From NCBI RefSeq assembly GCF_022458985.1, contig NC_061782.1:9751672-9815671 (forward strand): 64,000 bases of DNA, given 5' to 3'. The translations under genes and the position numbers were made by a program. Source of the stretch: Mugil cephalus. Taxonomy: Eukaryota; Chordata; Actinopteri; Mugiliformes; Mugilidae. This document shows positions 48,430 through 60,867 of this stretch, in pieces (position 1 is the stretch's first letter; every line of letters starts with the position of its first letter). A model generated the notes under the pieces. It was not told where the DNA came from. It ran no database searches and saw nothing but the letters and a program-made list of their open reading frames with translations.

Positions 48430-51030
48430 AATTTCGAACTTTGTGCAAAAATTATAGAAGATTCCCGAGCACTTGTCTGATGCTTTGCTGCACCACCGGG
48501 TGAACACCTGTATGACACTTAGAAGCTTAGAAGAAAAGAAATGTGCCTTGGAAGGACATTTTTTTCTTAGAGCTTAGAGTTTCAGTGAAAGCGCGGCTAT
48601 TGTTTGTGTGTCAGCAGCTTTCTAGAGGGTGTAAAGAATCGGGTGGCCAATGTGTTGTCCTCAGGAGGCTTAGTTTGCATTTCAAGAAACCAAAAAGGGT
48701 GTCATTCGCTTTCATGGTCCTTTGTGTTCAAGGTGAAAACTGGATAGATTTACAGGAACAACCAAAAAATTTTTAAAAAAAACACTCCTTCTTAGATTAT
48801 GAGAGATCTGGGTCGTACACGTTACCCAGCCGTGTTTGTTCAGTCAGGAGTCCAAAAGCAGGCTCAGATTTTCTGTTTGCTCTTGTGTCACAGTGGAATT
48901 TACCAGGAGATAAGATGTGAAATTAGTATTAGGTTTCTTTTGAAGGCGAAAGGTTTTGTAACATTGCATCTGGAAAAGCATTATTCAAGGAAATGCATTT
49001 TAATATAAAAGTTCAGCACCAAGTCTTTACTTGGTGAAGGTTGTGACATTCAGCACTTTTTTCACAATTTAAAATAGAAAGACAAAGAGCGAGAGCTGCT
49101 TATTTAACCGTGTCTTCATTTTGTTGTTGTGTTTTGTTGCACTGTTGAAATCTATTGTGTTATACTGACACTTGTTGCTATGATTTTGACAACCCTGTTT
49201 TAGTCAGTTGGCTAGATGTTAGTGTTTAATTCAGTGCAGTTTAACAGCACCAACAGCACAGTTTCAACATAAACTGAACATTATGAGGGTCATTGAGGAA
49301 GATTTAGTGCATGACCGTTGTGTTAGAAAGTATTAGTCTTCACAGGTGTACCTAACAAAGTGAGGTACAGTGAGAACAAATCCAGCTTTACCGCATGTTT
49401 CAAGTGTCAGACGGTAGGTACTTTATGTCACCACGGGGTCATCATAGTGGGTTATTACGGACTTAACGAACTAAGGTCACGTAACGTCGAATGACTCCTG
49501 CTGTTTTTCCTTCAGTTCCCTTCTATAGAGTTCTTAAAATATAAAATATATTAAATTAAAACATGTCTTACTGTCTTGCTCTTTTTCTCCACACGACACA
49601 GCATTAAAACCGTCCGATTCAGATTTTGCGATTTGCGTTAATTACGAAAAACAAAAAGTAATTTTACACTTAAAGTAGATTTATTAATTCATTTGTAATA
49701 AAACATACACAAATATGGGAAGGCAAGCAAATACATAATTTGAAACTAAATTCAACACTTGTTACAGTGGTCTTGCTTTAATTTCCCGTCTCATTTACTT
49801 TGGCCAGGTGTCATGTTAGGAGACAGTGACAAGACTAGTCAGGTGACGAGAAAAAAAAAACAGAATGTTGGTCAGCTACACATTAACCAGCAATGGGGCC
49901 TATTAACGCCATTACAGCTCATTCAGATTCTTGCAGTTTGGCCTCTCATTTGAACTTCCTGCTGGCGGCTGTGATGTCAGCGTTCAAGCATCTGATGGTT
50001 TTTAACCCTTCGCTCTCTGGTCTGCAGCCTTCACCTGCACCACAGGCTTAAAACTAATCTGTCACAGTTTACCATGCAACTCATAGCTCACCATTAGGTT
50101 GAGGCCGTAGTTCTACTTTGTGCGGTGTTGGATCACGCACTGGAAATGGGCTGAGTGAAACAAACAAAAGTTTTGGTTATATCACACAGCAGTGGTTGTC
50201 GGCTTAAAGGTCAGCCCTCCTCGAGAGGTCTAAACTAAAGATGTATTACCAGGATATGAGTTCTTGAACACTGTTTACAACATGTATCCTGACGGAGGAC
50301 AGAGGATGGGACCACATTTTATAGGATCACAATAAAAAATAAACTTTTTTAATGTTTTGTCCCAGTCGCTAAACTGTACTACGTAGTTTACTTTGACGCT
50401 TTTATACATTTAAATGCCATTGTACACATATAACATGCAAAACAATAGGGCACAATCACACTGAGTCTGACAGTACAAGTCATTAAACTCTTAAAAAGCC
50501 AATTAACATTCTGTTTGTGACCTCACAACGGTTCTGACTTCCTAATAATCTGCCTGTTTCTCTCCTTCACCTTTTTAACCCTTTCTTCTGATATTCACAA
50601 TTATCCAACTAGAAGAAGAAATTATCTCCATCTTCCATTCTGTCGTACATCCAAACAAAATTGCATCACCTTTGAATATCCCAAACTTTCCCTCATTTAA
50701 AGATGAGCTTAAAAAAGATTTCCATTATGTTTCCTTATTATTCTTTTTCATGTTTTTGAACTGTATTGTACCTTATCATTGGATTTCCCCGCCGTCTGAT
50801 TAACTATTAATGTTCATTCTCAGATCTCCCAGCACCGTATTGTAAACTATTCACTGTTTGTGCTTTTTTTTAAAAAATATATTGTACAAAAAAATAAACT
50901 GGACTAAAACTAATCCCAACATTAAACATGATCCTCCCCTTTTAGCTAGACTTGCTCACAAACTTTTATGGAAAGTGCAGATAGTAGGAATGTTTTCCTA
51001 TATTCCTCTAAGACCTTCACTTAATTTAAT
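48430..51030. other. slc39a9 3' UTR and intergenic, no gene seen
   Basis: Holds the 3' UTR of the zinc transporter, with a candidate AATAAA at 49697-49702, then AT-rich sequence. PLEKHD1, which separates SLC39A9 and CCDC177 in human, was looked for and not recognised. Confidence 0.5.
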
Positions 51031-51036
51031 TTTATT
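51031..51036 (-). promoter_or_regulatory. Polyadenylation signal candidate for ccdc177
   Basis: The plus-strand 'tttatt' reads AATAAA on the minus strand, 128 bases after the ccdc177 stop codon. Confidence 0.45.
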
Positions 51037-51163
51037 TGCTGGTCATTTTTTAGCAGCTCTTGAGGGTTTTCAATAAAGCCTGAATTGTATTTAACACAGT
51101 GGGAGGATACGAGCATGTTGAGAGTCTTTCAGAAGGCAGACCTCGGGGGGTTAATCATTTCTT

Positions 51164-52867
51164 TCACAGTTTCATGCGGCCTATGGAGGCAGTCAGCTGA
51201 GCCTCCAGAGCCATCTGATGAAAGGTCCGGCTTTGTGTCTGCTGCCTCACTCGCTCCCTCATGTGAAAGGAGGCCCGGGCCAGCCTCTGCGCCTCCTCCT
51301 GTATCTGCTCTCGCTGCCTTCTCAGCCTCTCTCTCTTCCAGTCCTTCATGGAGACGGAGCTCTCCCTGACCCTCCTCATAGCCTCCTCTTCTCTCTGTAT
51401 CTTCTCCCTGAGCCTCTGGTGACTGACCTGCCTGTGTCTGTTGTGCTGCTGTGTCTGCTGAGCTCGGCTCCTGCGCTGGGCCGAGGCGTGCAGGGCGGCC
51501 CGCTCCATGCGACGCTGGCTCAGTTGGACCAGGATCTGTTTGTGCGTGAGCCACTGGGTGCTTTGCTGCTTGGCCCTCTGCTGCGCCCTCTGGATCTGCT
51601 CCTCCTCCATTGCCGCCCGCTCCTGAAGCTCCCTCAGCCGTGCCTCGACGCCCCGGGCCCGTTTCTCACAGGAGTGGTGCAGCTTCTTTTCCAGTGCGCT
51701 CCTCATCTGTTGCTCCTCTTCCTCCACCTGTTGCTCCACCTGGCGTTTCAAAAGGACGTGTCGTAGAAGCTCCCTGCGGTTTTCCTCCTGCAGCTTCTTG
51801 CGCTCCTTCTTCTTCTGCAGCCCTTTGCTCCTCCGGGCCTTCTCCTCCTTCTCCACTGCGACCCGTCTCTCCTTCTCTCGCTCCCATTCCTGCGCCTCCT
51901 CTTTCTCCCTCAGCAGCTTCTCCTGGCAGTGTTTTCGCTCCTCTGCCTCCTTCTGTGCACGCTCCATCTTTTCCCTGCGCTGAACCTCCACCTCCTCTTT
52001 CAACCTCCTCCGGCGGTCTTCCTCCAGCAGCACCTCCTGCTCGAGCTGCTCCGCCCTCTCTTTCTCCTGAGACTCCCTCAGCCTCCTGCGGGCCTCCAGC
52101 TCCCTGTTCCAGCGTTTCAAACTCTGCTTCAGCTTCCTCCGCCTCCGCTTTTCCGCTTCAGCGTGCTCTGCCTCCTGTTGTCTGAGGGCCTCCTGTCTTT
52201 TTTGCTCCTCCTGCTGGCAGAGGCTCAGGCGATCCTGCTCCTCCTGATGCTTCACAAGCATGAGGGCAGCTATCTTGCAGTCTCTCTCTGACACAGTGAT
52301 GCACATGTCCTTTTTAATGCCCTTGGTCAGCCTCTGCAGCTCCATCTCAGTAGCTGGGGAGTGTCGGAGGTCTCCCAGGTTGAAGCTGCTGACTGTGCTC
52401 CTGTCTGGGTCTCTTTTACCAGCGAGAGAGTTGGAGGACTTGCAAACAGATTTCCTTTTAAAACAGAGATCTGCATAGGCGATGGGCCCTGTTGTCAGGC
52501 TGTGATCCTTTAGTTTGGCGTCTGGCAGCACTTCCAAGCCTGGGGCTTTATTGCTACCTGGCCGCCTGTCCCCTGTCGCCTGGATAATCCTCTCTCGCTC
52601 CTCTCGGCACATTTGCAGAAGTTTCATTCTTTCCTTTTCGTAGGAGTCATGCATGACTCTCATCGCCTCGAAAGGCAATGCATTTTGTTCAGCCATCAAC
52701 TCGTTTAATGATTTAATTAAAAGCTGGACCGGCTTTATTCCGAGACGAGCGCAGGACTCCAGTGAGCGGGGGCTGGTTAAAACATGCCGACACCTCCCCG
52801 CTCCAGGCGACTCAAAGTTGTCCAGGTCCAAACAGAGAACCGGAGACCTCGACTTCCGCTTCTCCAT
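51164..52867 (-). CDS. ccdc177: Coiled-coil domain-containing protein 177 (single exon, 567 aa)
   Basis: The function of this family is not established. One uninterrupted frame encodes a short N-terminal block ([14 protein letters not shown], '[20 protein letters not shown]') matching human CCDC177 '[20 protein letters not shown]', then '[13 protein letters not shown]' and '[17 protein letters not shown]', followed by about 330 residues of Glu/Arg/Lys-rich coiled coil. The end [20 protein letters not shown] matches human '[20 protein letters not shown]'. The frame extends 21 codons further upstream, but the internal ATG at 52867 is chosen because homology begins just after it. It is shorter than human (about 707), lacking low-complexity insertions. 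Long antisense frames here are artefacts of the GA/CT-rich coding sequence. Linkage to an SLC39A9-type gene matches human 14q24. Confidence 0.92.
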   Translation of the reverse strand: [567 protein letters not shown]

Positions 52868-52949
52868 GATGAAAATAAATAAACAAATTACCTGAATGCT
52901 ACGTGCATGTGCACAGAAGCGCGTCTGCACAATCTTCTTCCAGCCTGGA

Positions 52950-54760
52950 CAGGTCAGGAGGGGATTAGTCGCGTCCTTCCGGACAATCGACGATTAATTG
53001 CTTTTCTACTTCAGCTGCCTGTAAGACCTGATGCACAGAAAAAGAAAATAATAATACAATAATAGTGAAAAGAAAAAGAAATTAAAGGAAAAAATGTTTA
53101 ATTATTTTTGTTAGATTTCTGCTCGTAGCCAAAATGGGACATTGATATAGCCCACATGTTAAAAGCTATATTATACCCTTTACCACACTAATCAAACATT
53201 TAACAATAATAATAGACGAGCTTAAAACAAAAATAACAGCCTCATAGTAAACTCCCGCTGGGGGAAAGGACCAATAACTTTTGTCAGCTTAACTCTCAGA
53301 AAACGTTTTTAGTTGAAGTACATAAATTACACTAATAATAAAGAGAAAGAAACCTATTTTTCCAGACCTGTGAAGGTTGTGAAGAAATCACTGAAATAAG
53401 GTTAACAGCTGTGCTGGGCAGACAGATGGGAGTGGCGGCTGAGACGCTTCTGGTTACCGTGACAACGCCATAGTCCAACTGAACAACAGTGTGGCCTTAA
53501 CAGGTGGGACGCTCTGGGGCGTCATCTACCGGTGAGAATATGTACAACAACAGGTTGACTGATAGAATAGAAATATAAATAGCATATAAATACAAATACT
53601 CGGTTAACAAATGGAAAAGCTCTGCTGGGTACAACGCTTTAACTGGAGGCGATGGGACAGAGGTGAAAGGACGGAACAAATCATAACAAGCCTCTTATGA
53701 AAGAGGTGATAAATGGGCAACTCAAATAAGAAAGAAAGCACAAGAAGAAGACTGATATACGCTAAGTATCGCTGCAAATGTACTTCCCTGAAGATGTTTA
53801 TGTACAGCCAAATACTTACAGAGAATTATTGGATTGCCTCCAGTCCAGTTGGTGGCGCTAATGGCTACGAAAACTGACAACCCAATCAAAAGAAGAAACC
53901 ATTTTTTTCTAACTTCGTAAGACTGCCTTTTCTGTGTTTACCTCGCAGGTACGTGGAACTAATACATGTAAAACAGCTATATCTTGATATTGCAATGTGT
54001 TTCCTTTGAGTTTGATGCTTGCTTTGGCAGAAGAAGAACCAGATGTGTTGCCGTTCAGCTATGCTAAGTTGCAAACACAGCCGCCTTTACAAGCTAACGT
54101 AGGCTAATGTTAGCACAGACCAAAACAGATGACTAAAACGGTTCAGAGAGTTGGCTTTTCAGCTGCCTCCTCGGTCGGAGTTTGTTCTTAGTTTGAATTA
54201 GCGATTGGGCGGATGAAACATTGTCAAGCTTTTTCCTGATTGTATCGAAAAAAGACTCAAAGCTTAAACCTCAAAAGACAGACCCCTACCAGTGACATCT
54301 AGGGGCCGTGTACAATTATAGCAGCCACCAACTTCCACATGAGTCAAGTCACTCTCATGAAATGTAATTGACTTCTTACTTAAAACTTGATTTAGATGTT
54401 ACATATTTTGTTTTAGTGTGAAATGATATGACAAGTATTTCAACATCAGTGTTTTGAAAATATGAATGGAGGTTTCGTTGGAAACTGCTCAAAATGGTAA
54501 TGATCATAAGGGCATCCCTGTGTTTGGATACCTTTTCCTGATTGTCATTAAGAGAACATGGTTATAATGTAAGACATGGTGTGAAAAGATTCAAATTAAA
54601 CACTGTTAGAGATACCAATTTGGGAATGATTCTGAAAGACTTCCTTGTGGCAGTGTGAAAGTAAAGTGAATATAGTTTCCTGTTATATGTATAGTATGTA
54701 CGGTGTGTCTGTACATTGCTGCTGCAATGGTGAAATTTCCAAATTTGGGATTAATAAAGC

Positions 54761-54820
<60 letters not shown>

Positions 54821-55462
54821 GTCTATCTGCGCATGAGAGGATGCATGTGGTTCGGTTTGTGGTTGTGCAACGCTCTTTTACAAGTTTTTACTTATGAACA
54901 AATGTGCTGATTGGTGCTTGGCTTCAACCGGCTTTTTCTCTGGCTGACTATTTCACCAGCCTTTGAAAAAAAAATCCTCTCACAGGGGACTGAGGATCGT
55001 TTTCTTCTGGTTGCATTGTGCATTATTTTTCTCGTAACGCTATTAAACAGGAAGGGAACATCGTCTATTTCCTTTTAATAAATGAAGAGGTGCGAAAGCT
55101 TAGAGGCAGTCACCCACTTCCTGTATTTTATTTTGACATATAGGCTTCAAACATCGTCAGTCATGTGATCACAGCCTCGAACACTGTTTTGAACCGGTCT
55201 GTTTTCGGTAGAGTGAAACAGGCTTCGGAGCATCAGTGTCAATCGTCCCATCTCTAGTTTGAATAGATAATATTTCCGTTTACGTGCCCGTAATGTAACT
55301 GATTGTAGACGGTGAACATCAAGTAGCAACCATTTCCATTAGCAACGTTAGCTATCCAAGTTTATTACATGGTAGAATGTATAATAGCATTTTATACTCG
55401 AAATCAGACACAAATACAAAACCAGTGCTGGCCTGTTTTGCATCAACTCATGTCCTCCACAG
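52950..55462. other. Divergent promoter interval between ccdc177 and nsmce4a
   Basis: A likely nsmce4a 5' UTR exon ends at 53948 (CGCAG/GTACGT), and the acceptor before the coding start is at 55461-55462. The rest is AT-rich apart from the retroposon tail and microsatellite at 54690-54828. No other gene was seen. Confidence 0.45.
54690..54828 (+). repeat. Retroposon tail with (TATC)n run
   Basis: 'attgctgctgcaatggtgaa' then 'tttgggattaataaagcatc' and about 16 TATC units. This is a typical fish LINE 3' end with an expanded tail. Confidence 0.75.
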
Positions 55463-55484
55463 CTCGTCCACTCAGTGACTCAAG

Positions 55485-58400
55485 ATGAAGAGAGCCAGAG
55501 GTGGCGGTGACGACGAAGCTCCCCGGCAGAATGGCAGCGCTGGCCGGAGGAGAGGAGAGAGGCATCAGAGTGATGGGGACGAAGCCGGGGGTGACATCGG
55601 CCCAACAGACCTGCAAGACAACGACAACGACCCGGGCCTCAGGAGAGAAATACGGAGCAAGTACAGAGACCTCATCAGCTCAGTGCAACGTGAGTTGTTC
55701 CGGACAGACAGGAGGATGTGTTAGGCTGAAGCAGTTGTCGTTTATTTCCGTGCAGTCTTTGACGTGCACGCTACTTCCACATTTGTTTTTCAGAGAATCG
55801 GGAAGATATGCTGAGTCTCAACAACAATAAACTCACGGAAGTTTTAGAGGAAGCAAATAAACTTTTTAAAGATGGTAAGTCCCGTGCCTGCCTTGTTTAA
55901 CCTAATTTCTCTAGTTTCTTCTCACTATCAATAGACATCTAAATTGCACAGTTAATTAGTTACCCTTGTCTGACCCTCAGTTTGGTGAAACTCTGTCCTT
56001 TTTTCAGTCCGGCAGGCGAGAGAAGCGGCGCTGGATGCCCAGCTCCTTGTTGTGGCCACAGACCTGGGAAAAGAGAAAGCCAGCCAAATGTTTTCTGAAG
56101 GGACCGCTTTCGATCACAGTGTTTTTACAGAGCACCTTGTGAGTGTTTTTATAGTGTATTATGTGTATGTACACAGTGGCAAATCCATAAGAATTGTTGT
56201 TTATTTAATTACCCAAATCACCACCAGATTTGAAAAAGTAGAAAGACAGAAACACATACAATAAGTTAGTCCGGTTTTCCTCACACAGCCAGTTTGCTTT
56301 GGGTCCTTCCACAACATTTATGATGGATCTATGTCATTAAATGGATCATTTAAAAGCAGAAATGCATTCTGTGGGAAAAAAATCGTGAGATATTGTTTTT
56401 TGAATCGTAGACGCTGCATCTAATTACCCATTTAATGTTTGTATGGAGATGATGACTCACTTAATCCTTGTATATAGACGATTTTTAAGACATTTGCTTC
56501 TAATGCAGCTGTGCTGTACGTTGCAGTGGTCATGTTGGGATGTCTCTTCTCTGACAGTTGTCCTTCATGGGCCTAAACCGACTAGAAGACGGGGAGGATG
56601 AGCAGCACAATGGAGGCACCGTTGACGGCTACCTGCCCCACGATGCCTGGCACAGACTCGCCAGGAGAGCGGAGTTCTGTTTCAGAACGGCACCGTCTTT
56701 CCACTACATGTGAGTGAAATCCTCTATGCACCAGCGCTGACTTAAATGAGGGGAAACACGTTTGAACTCCTGAAACAGTGGCTGCAGAGTAGTAAGGCTG
56801 AATACTGAAACGTTTAATTGACATTTGGCAGTGAATTTAAATAAAAATAGATCTGTCACATGGAATAGTTTGGTATATCCTGACTGGTCTACAGCAGTGT
56901 CTCTTTTTCTCTTTTTTATTGATGTCTGTGGTGTCACCATGCCAACAAAGACGTTCAGTAAATTAGCTTATGGATGAGTCTGGGGGAGAATGATCAGATT
57001 TTTTTTTTTTTTTTTTTCAAATAAATAGCTCCACAGTTAGGAAAAGCCATCTATGTAATTCAGTCCCACAGTAGAGCATTTGCTACAGAAAGAAGTCTCC
57101 AAGAACCCTAAATCTGCAGGTAACTTTGCATGCATCTACAGTCAGAAAGAGGCTGAACAAATTTGACCTGCATGTGAGAGAAAGATGCTTTTGTTGTTTA
57201 AGATGAGAGCAAAACTACGGTTTGCCTGTGAACATAAAGGAAAACAACGGGTTATTTGGAACAAAAAAAAAGATGACACAATACCCTCTCTCTGTACAAG
57301 AAGATAATGACCCTAAGCACACTTATAAATAAATCCACCAAAGAACATGACCCACAGAGAAGAAACAGGGTTACTTGTCCCACATCTTTTAAAAAGCTAC
57401 TTGCAGGTGTTCATTTCTACTGTTCTGTTTATTATTGCATTTCGATTATTTACAATCCCCTTCAGTATCTTATGTCTCTGAATTATTTTCATTCTTTGGA
57501 TTTTTTTTTCTTTAGGATGGGGTCATTTCATGCAGAGCCACCTCCTCCAAAGCAAAGGATAGAGCGGCAAAGGAAGGCACCCAGCAAGGAAGCCAAAAGG
57601 ATAATGCCTACTCAGGTTATACCCCAGTTATCTAATTGCATGTCATTGTGGCTTTGCAGGCAGTTACAAGTAGGACATTGATAATTAAGCACATGAAATA
57701 CAACCCAACTGTTGTTTTACTTTACTTCCAGTACTTTGTATCTAGAAACCTGCAAGTTATTTATCACCCAGTAAATGCTGGTTTATTTCCATGCTCCCTC
57801 ATTTGTCATTTTAAAATCCGAGACTGTTTGAATATGTTGTGATTCAGTGGATTTTCATGTCCCACGTACTCACTGGATCATGTTAATGTCGTTCATCAGT
57901 TGAAGAAAATGGAAGAGTCTCATCAAGAGGCGACAGAGAAAGAGGTGGAAAGGATCCTGGGGTGTTTGAAAAGTTATTACCAAGATGATCGTAAGTTTGA
58001 AGTCGACTATGGCCACATGTCGTCAACGTGCTTCATCAGAATCAGAATGACTTTATTAATCCCAGAGGGAAATTACTTAAAAATGATCATGATCATTGTC
58101 TAAACGTGCGTCTGTCTCTATCACAGCAACTTCACCGATCTCGTATTATGAGTTTGTCATTGACCCCGACTCGTTTTCACGGACGGTGGAGAACATTTTC
58201 CACACGTCTTTTCTGATCAGGGTGAGGCCCGTGCATGTATTAATTCATGTATTTATTTACAAAAATTGAGCTTGTGCGCCCCCTAGTGACCGTAAGCAGG
58301 TGTGACAGCAGTGTTTGTGTTTCAGGATGGTTTGGCACGGATGTATCTGGATGATGACAGATTGCCTTGTATAGGTAAGAAGATGCAGCGTTTTGTTTTT

Positions 58401-58706
58401 TTATTCTCTCTGGAGAATAACAAAGGATGATCATTTATCTGGCGTCGTGTGTTTTTGTGTCTCAGCGCCTGTAGAAGAAGGGGAGGTGGAAGCTGGAGGT
58501 TCATGCAGTCGGAAACAGTGCATCATCTCCATCAGCCCAAAGACGTGGAAGGTTTGGAACAAACGTGCAAAATACTAACAAAAATACCAGAGCTGCTATA
58601 AACAACATTTGTTTCATCATGATTTTATATTCTGTTTCCTTCCCAGGAGCTCATAGATGTGTTTGAGATCAAAGAAAGTATGATTCCCTCTCCGAACTCT
58701 GAGTGA
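55485..58706 (+). CDS. nsmce4a: Non-SMC element 4 homologue A, SMC5/6 kleisin (349 aa)
   Basis: The nuclear kleisin subunit bridges the SMC5 and SMC6 heads in the DNA-repair SMC5/6 complex. Exons: 55485-55689, 55794-55874, 56008-56138, 56558-56709, 57516-57615, 57900-57990, 58127-58221, 58326-58374, 58466-58551, 58647-58706 (1050 bases, all in phase). The N-terminus is basic and low in complexity ([18 protein letters not shown]), followed by the Nse4 N-terminal helix-turn-helix region ('[20 protein letters not shown]', '[17 protein letters not shown]', [20 protein letters not shown]). The C-terminal winged-helix part includes '[20 protein letters not shown]', [14 protein letters not shown] and [17 protein letters not shown], which match human NSMCE4A closely. 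It is slightly shorter than human (about 385). An acceptor at 55461-55462 implies an upstream untranslated exon. The neighbour tacc2 matches human 10q26. Confidence 0.95.
58035..58077 (-). repeat. Retroposon-tail remnant in nsmce4a intron 6
   Basis: 'atcagaatcagaatgacttt' then 'attaatcccagagggaaatt', a reversed fish LINE 3' end, inside a 136-base intron. It supplies roughly a third of that intron. Confidence 0.6.
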
Positions 58707-58862
58707 TGGACCGGTGCTGCCTCCACATCTGAAAAACTGTTCAGTGAATTTTTAATTTTTTTTAATATTTGCCAATTTTGATTTATTGTGCTTATTGCTA
58801 ATGTCAATTTTATTCTGTAAAAAGTCTCAATATTTCATATTTCTGATACTGACCTTTGATAT

Positions 58863-58868
58863 ATTAAA
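58863..58868 (+). promoter_or_regulatory. Polyadenylation signal of nsmce4a
   Basis: ATTAAA lies 157 bases after the stop codon and is followed by a GT-rich tract (58890-58900), a fitting downstream element. Confidence 0.45.
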
Positions 58869-58974
58869 TATTTAAAAGCAATTTGAACTGTGTGTGTGTG
58901 CATATTCAGCCTGTGCAGGTTTTAGCAGACGCTACAGTCGGTAGCCGTAAAATGATGCGTGAAATGTGTCAAAT

Positions 58975-58994
58975 TTCTTTCTTTCTTTCTTTCT
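58975..58994 (+). repeat. (TTTC)n short tandem repeat
   Basis: About five TTTC units. Confidence 0.7.
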
Positions 58995-59219
58995 GATCCC
59001 CATTACTCACTGCCTCAGCAGCGACTATTCTTCCTGAGTTCATATGAAAAAACACCTAGAAAACAACAATTATAGTGCAGATAAAATTAACAAATTCATA
59101 TAAATTGACAAATAATAGTGTCTCCTTATAATAATTATGTTAAAGATTTCTCTCTAACTAAAAAGAAACAAGTTTGCTTTGACTTCTAAAAAAAAAAAAA
59201 AAACACACAGAACCCAAGC

Positions 59220-59800
59220 TACATCCTCAAGTTAATATTTCGTGTCTGATGGTGGATTAGATCCTCTGGTATCGATGACGCCAGTCTTGTGCTGATTTGA
59301 AGAGAGATACATCGCACAATTACTTTCATCAGCTGTTTCCTTGAAGGCTTTTGTTGCTCTTCGCTGAACTGTAAATTTCTCCGTAGTTATTCTAGGACAC
59401 AGTCATCTCTTTCTTATTATTATTTGAGATACTTGTCTTGCTGGAAATGCCTGTCAATCTTTTTGCGGCTAGGAATCATCTTTTTTTTCAGAATTTTAAA
59501 ACAAATTCTATTAGTGTTATGTCATACAGAATGGGGGGCACTATCTATTGCATATGGCCAGACCAACTTTTACGTATCTGAGTTTAAATTTATTAAATTT
59601 TATTAAATTTAATTTTAGTTTCATCAGAGCAAAGAACGCGCTGACTTTGTTCCAAATACTCTCCGAGCTTCTTTTCCCGTTCTTTGGTTTCATTGTGAAG
59701 TTTTCTGAGAAACTGAGTCAGATGCACAGTGACCGGACCACAGCTTCAGTAAAATGTGCTCAACCCAAGATTTTATTTTAATATTTGTATTTTAATTTAC
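59220..59800 (-). mobile_element. Possible ancient Tc1-type transposon remnant
   Basis: On the minus strand at 59641-59606 the sequence reads RVLCSDETKIKF, close to the Tc1 transposase motif around its second catalytic Asp (VLWSDETKIELFG), preceded by a Lys/Glu-rich stretch as in that family. No terminal repeats were found and the limits are rough. A single short motif match could be chance. Confidence 0.3.
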
Positions 59801-60563
59801 ATTTTCTGTTGATCATGGTGGGCCTAAGTCCAGATCTCACAAGCCACAATAATACACAGTTAGTGAATGGTCACAGTTGGAGAATGCTTCATTTCCTGTT
59901 GTTACAAACTACAGAGGCTGCAGATTTAACCACAGAGTTAAGGGCCGTCATGAATTAGCTTTGGCCGTATTACGTGTGAATTCAGAAATGTGCCTTTTAA
60001 GCTTTAATCTAATCTTTCTCGGTTTCTCTAAGGTGCAGGAAATTAGTCATCAGTTTAATTATTTGAGCTTCTAATTCATGACACATGTTAAGAGGAAATT
60101 AAAAAAAAAAAATCATGTTGAGGCACATTGCAAGACACTGTACTGTGGGGATTTCTATTACAGTTTAGTGTTTCCTCTTGCTCTGTTTTAGCTGAGTGAA
60201 CCTAACTATGATCAGATTATGCGGTTGAACACACTGGTATCGCCTGTGCGTCTTCGTCATAGTGACGCGCCGCCGTCGTCCTCGCCGTCTCCTGGGTCTT
60301 TTAAAGGCACAGGCGCGCTTCATGCTGCCTCCCATCTCTTCCTCCTCTTCCTCTCTGACCTTTTTTTTTTCCCTCCGAAGCAGAGCCTCGCTCTGCAGTG
60401 ATGTGAAGCTGAGCAGCACAGAGGCTGCAAACAGTGGCCCCCCCCCCCCTCTCGTGTGATTGGCTTGGATTCCTTATGTAATGCAGGTTTCTGTATGACT
60501 TGAGAATATATGTCATAGGCGCAGCATGGGGAAAGCAGTGCAGAGCGTTTATTAGTCACTCAG

Positions 60564-60564
<1 letters not shown>

Positions 60565-60595
<31 letters not shown>
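60565..60595 (+). repeat. (CA)n microsatellite
   Basis: An uninterrupted CA run about 70 bases before the candidate tacc2 upstream first exon. Confidence 0.9.
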
Positions 60596-60597
<2 letters not shown>

Positions 60598-60738
60598 CCA
60601 CACTCGGTAGCTCATGCAGAGATTTGCCCGCTCTGGCAATGCTGAGTCTGACTGATAACGATGCAGTTCTGCAGAAAGGTGCTCTGCCAGCCGTGTAGTG
60701 CCAGAGTCACTTCACCAGAGGAGGACATGGAATACAAG

Positions 60739-60771
60739 ATGGGGAGCTGCATCGGAATCGCGCACACTCAG
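60739..60771 (+). CDS. Candidate alternative first coding exon of tacc2 (MGSCIGIAHTQ)
   Basis: ATG at 60739 opens 11 codons (MGSCIGIAHTQ) up to a GT donor (CAG/GTAAAC) at 60772, ending in phase 0. The recognised tacc2 first exon at 63433 also has 11 codons, begins Met-Gly and ends in phase 0, so both could join the same second exon. Met-Gly-Ser-Cys would suit N-myristoylation plus palmitoylation. Two in-frame ATGs lie upstream (60661 and 60727), giving up to 37 codons (MQFCRKVLCQPC...). There is no protein match to rely on, so this is an inference from position and phase. Confidence 0.3.
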
Positions 60772-60867
60772 GTAAACGGGGGGAGAGGTGGCATGCAGGG
60801 AGCAGCAGAGGATGTCTGCAGCGTAGCGCCAACGCCTGATTCACTGAGCAGCAGGGAGAGCGTTCCA

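Noticed and set aside
51129-51554. 141-codon minus-strand frame overlapping the ccdc177 3' end
   Set aside because: It is a shifted frame over the ccdc177 coding sequence with low-complexity composition.
51218-52185. Long plus-strand open frames (182 and 191 codons) opposite ccdc177
   Set aside because: They are Leu/Ser/Pro-rich mirror images of the Glu/Arg/Lys-rich coiled-coil codons on the minus strand. No homology, and the minus-strand frame is a clear CCDC177 match.
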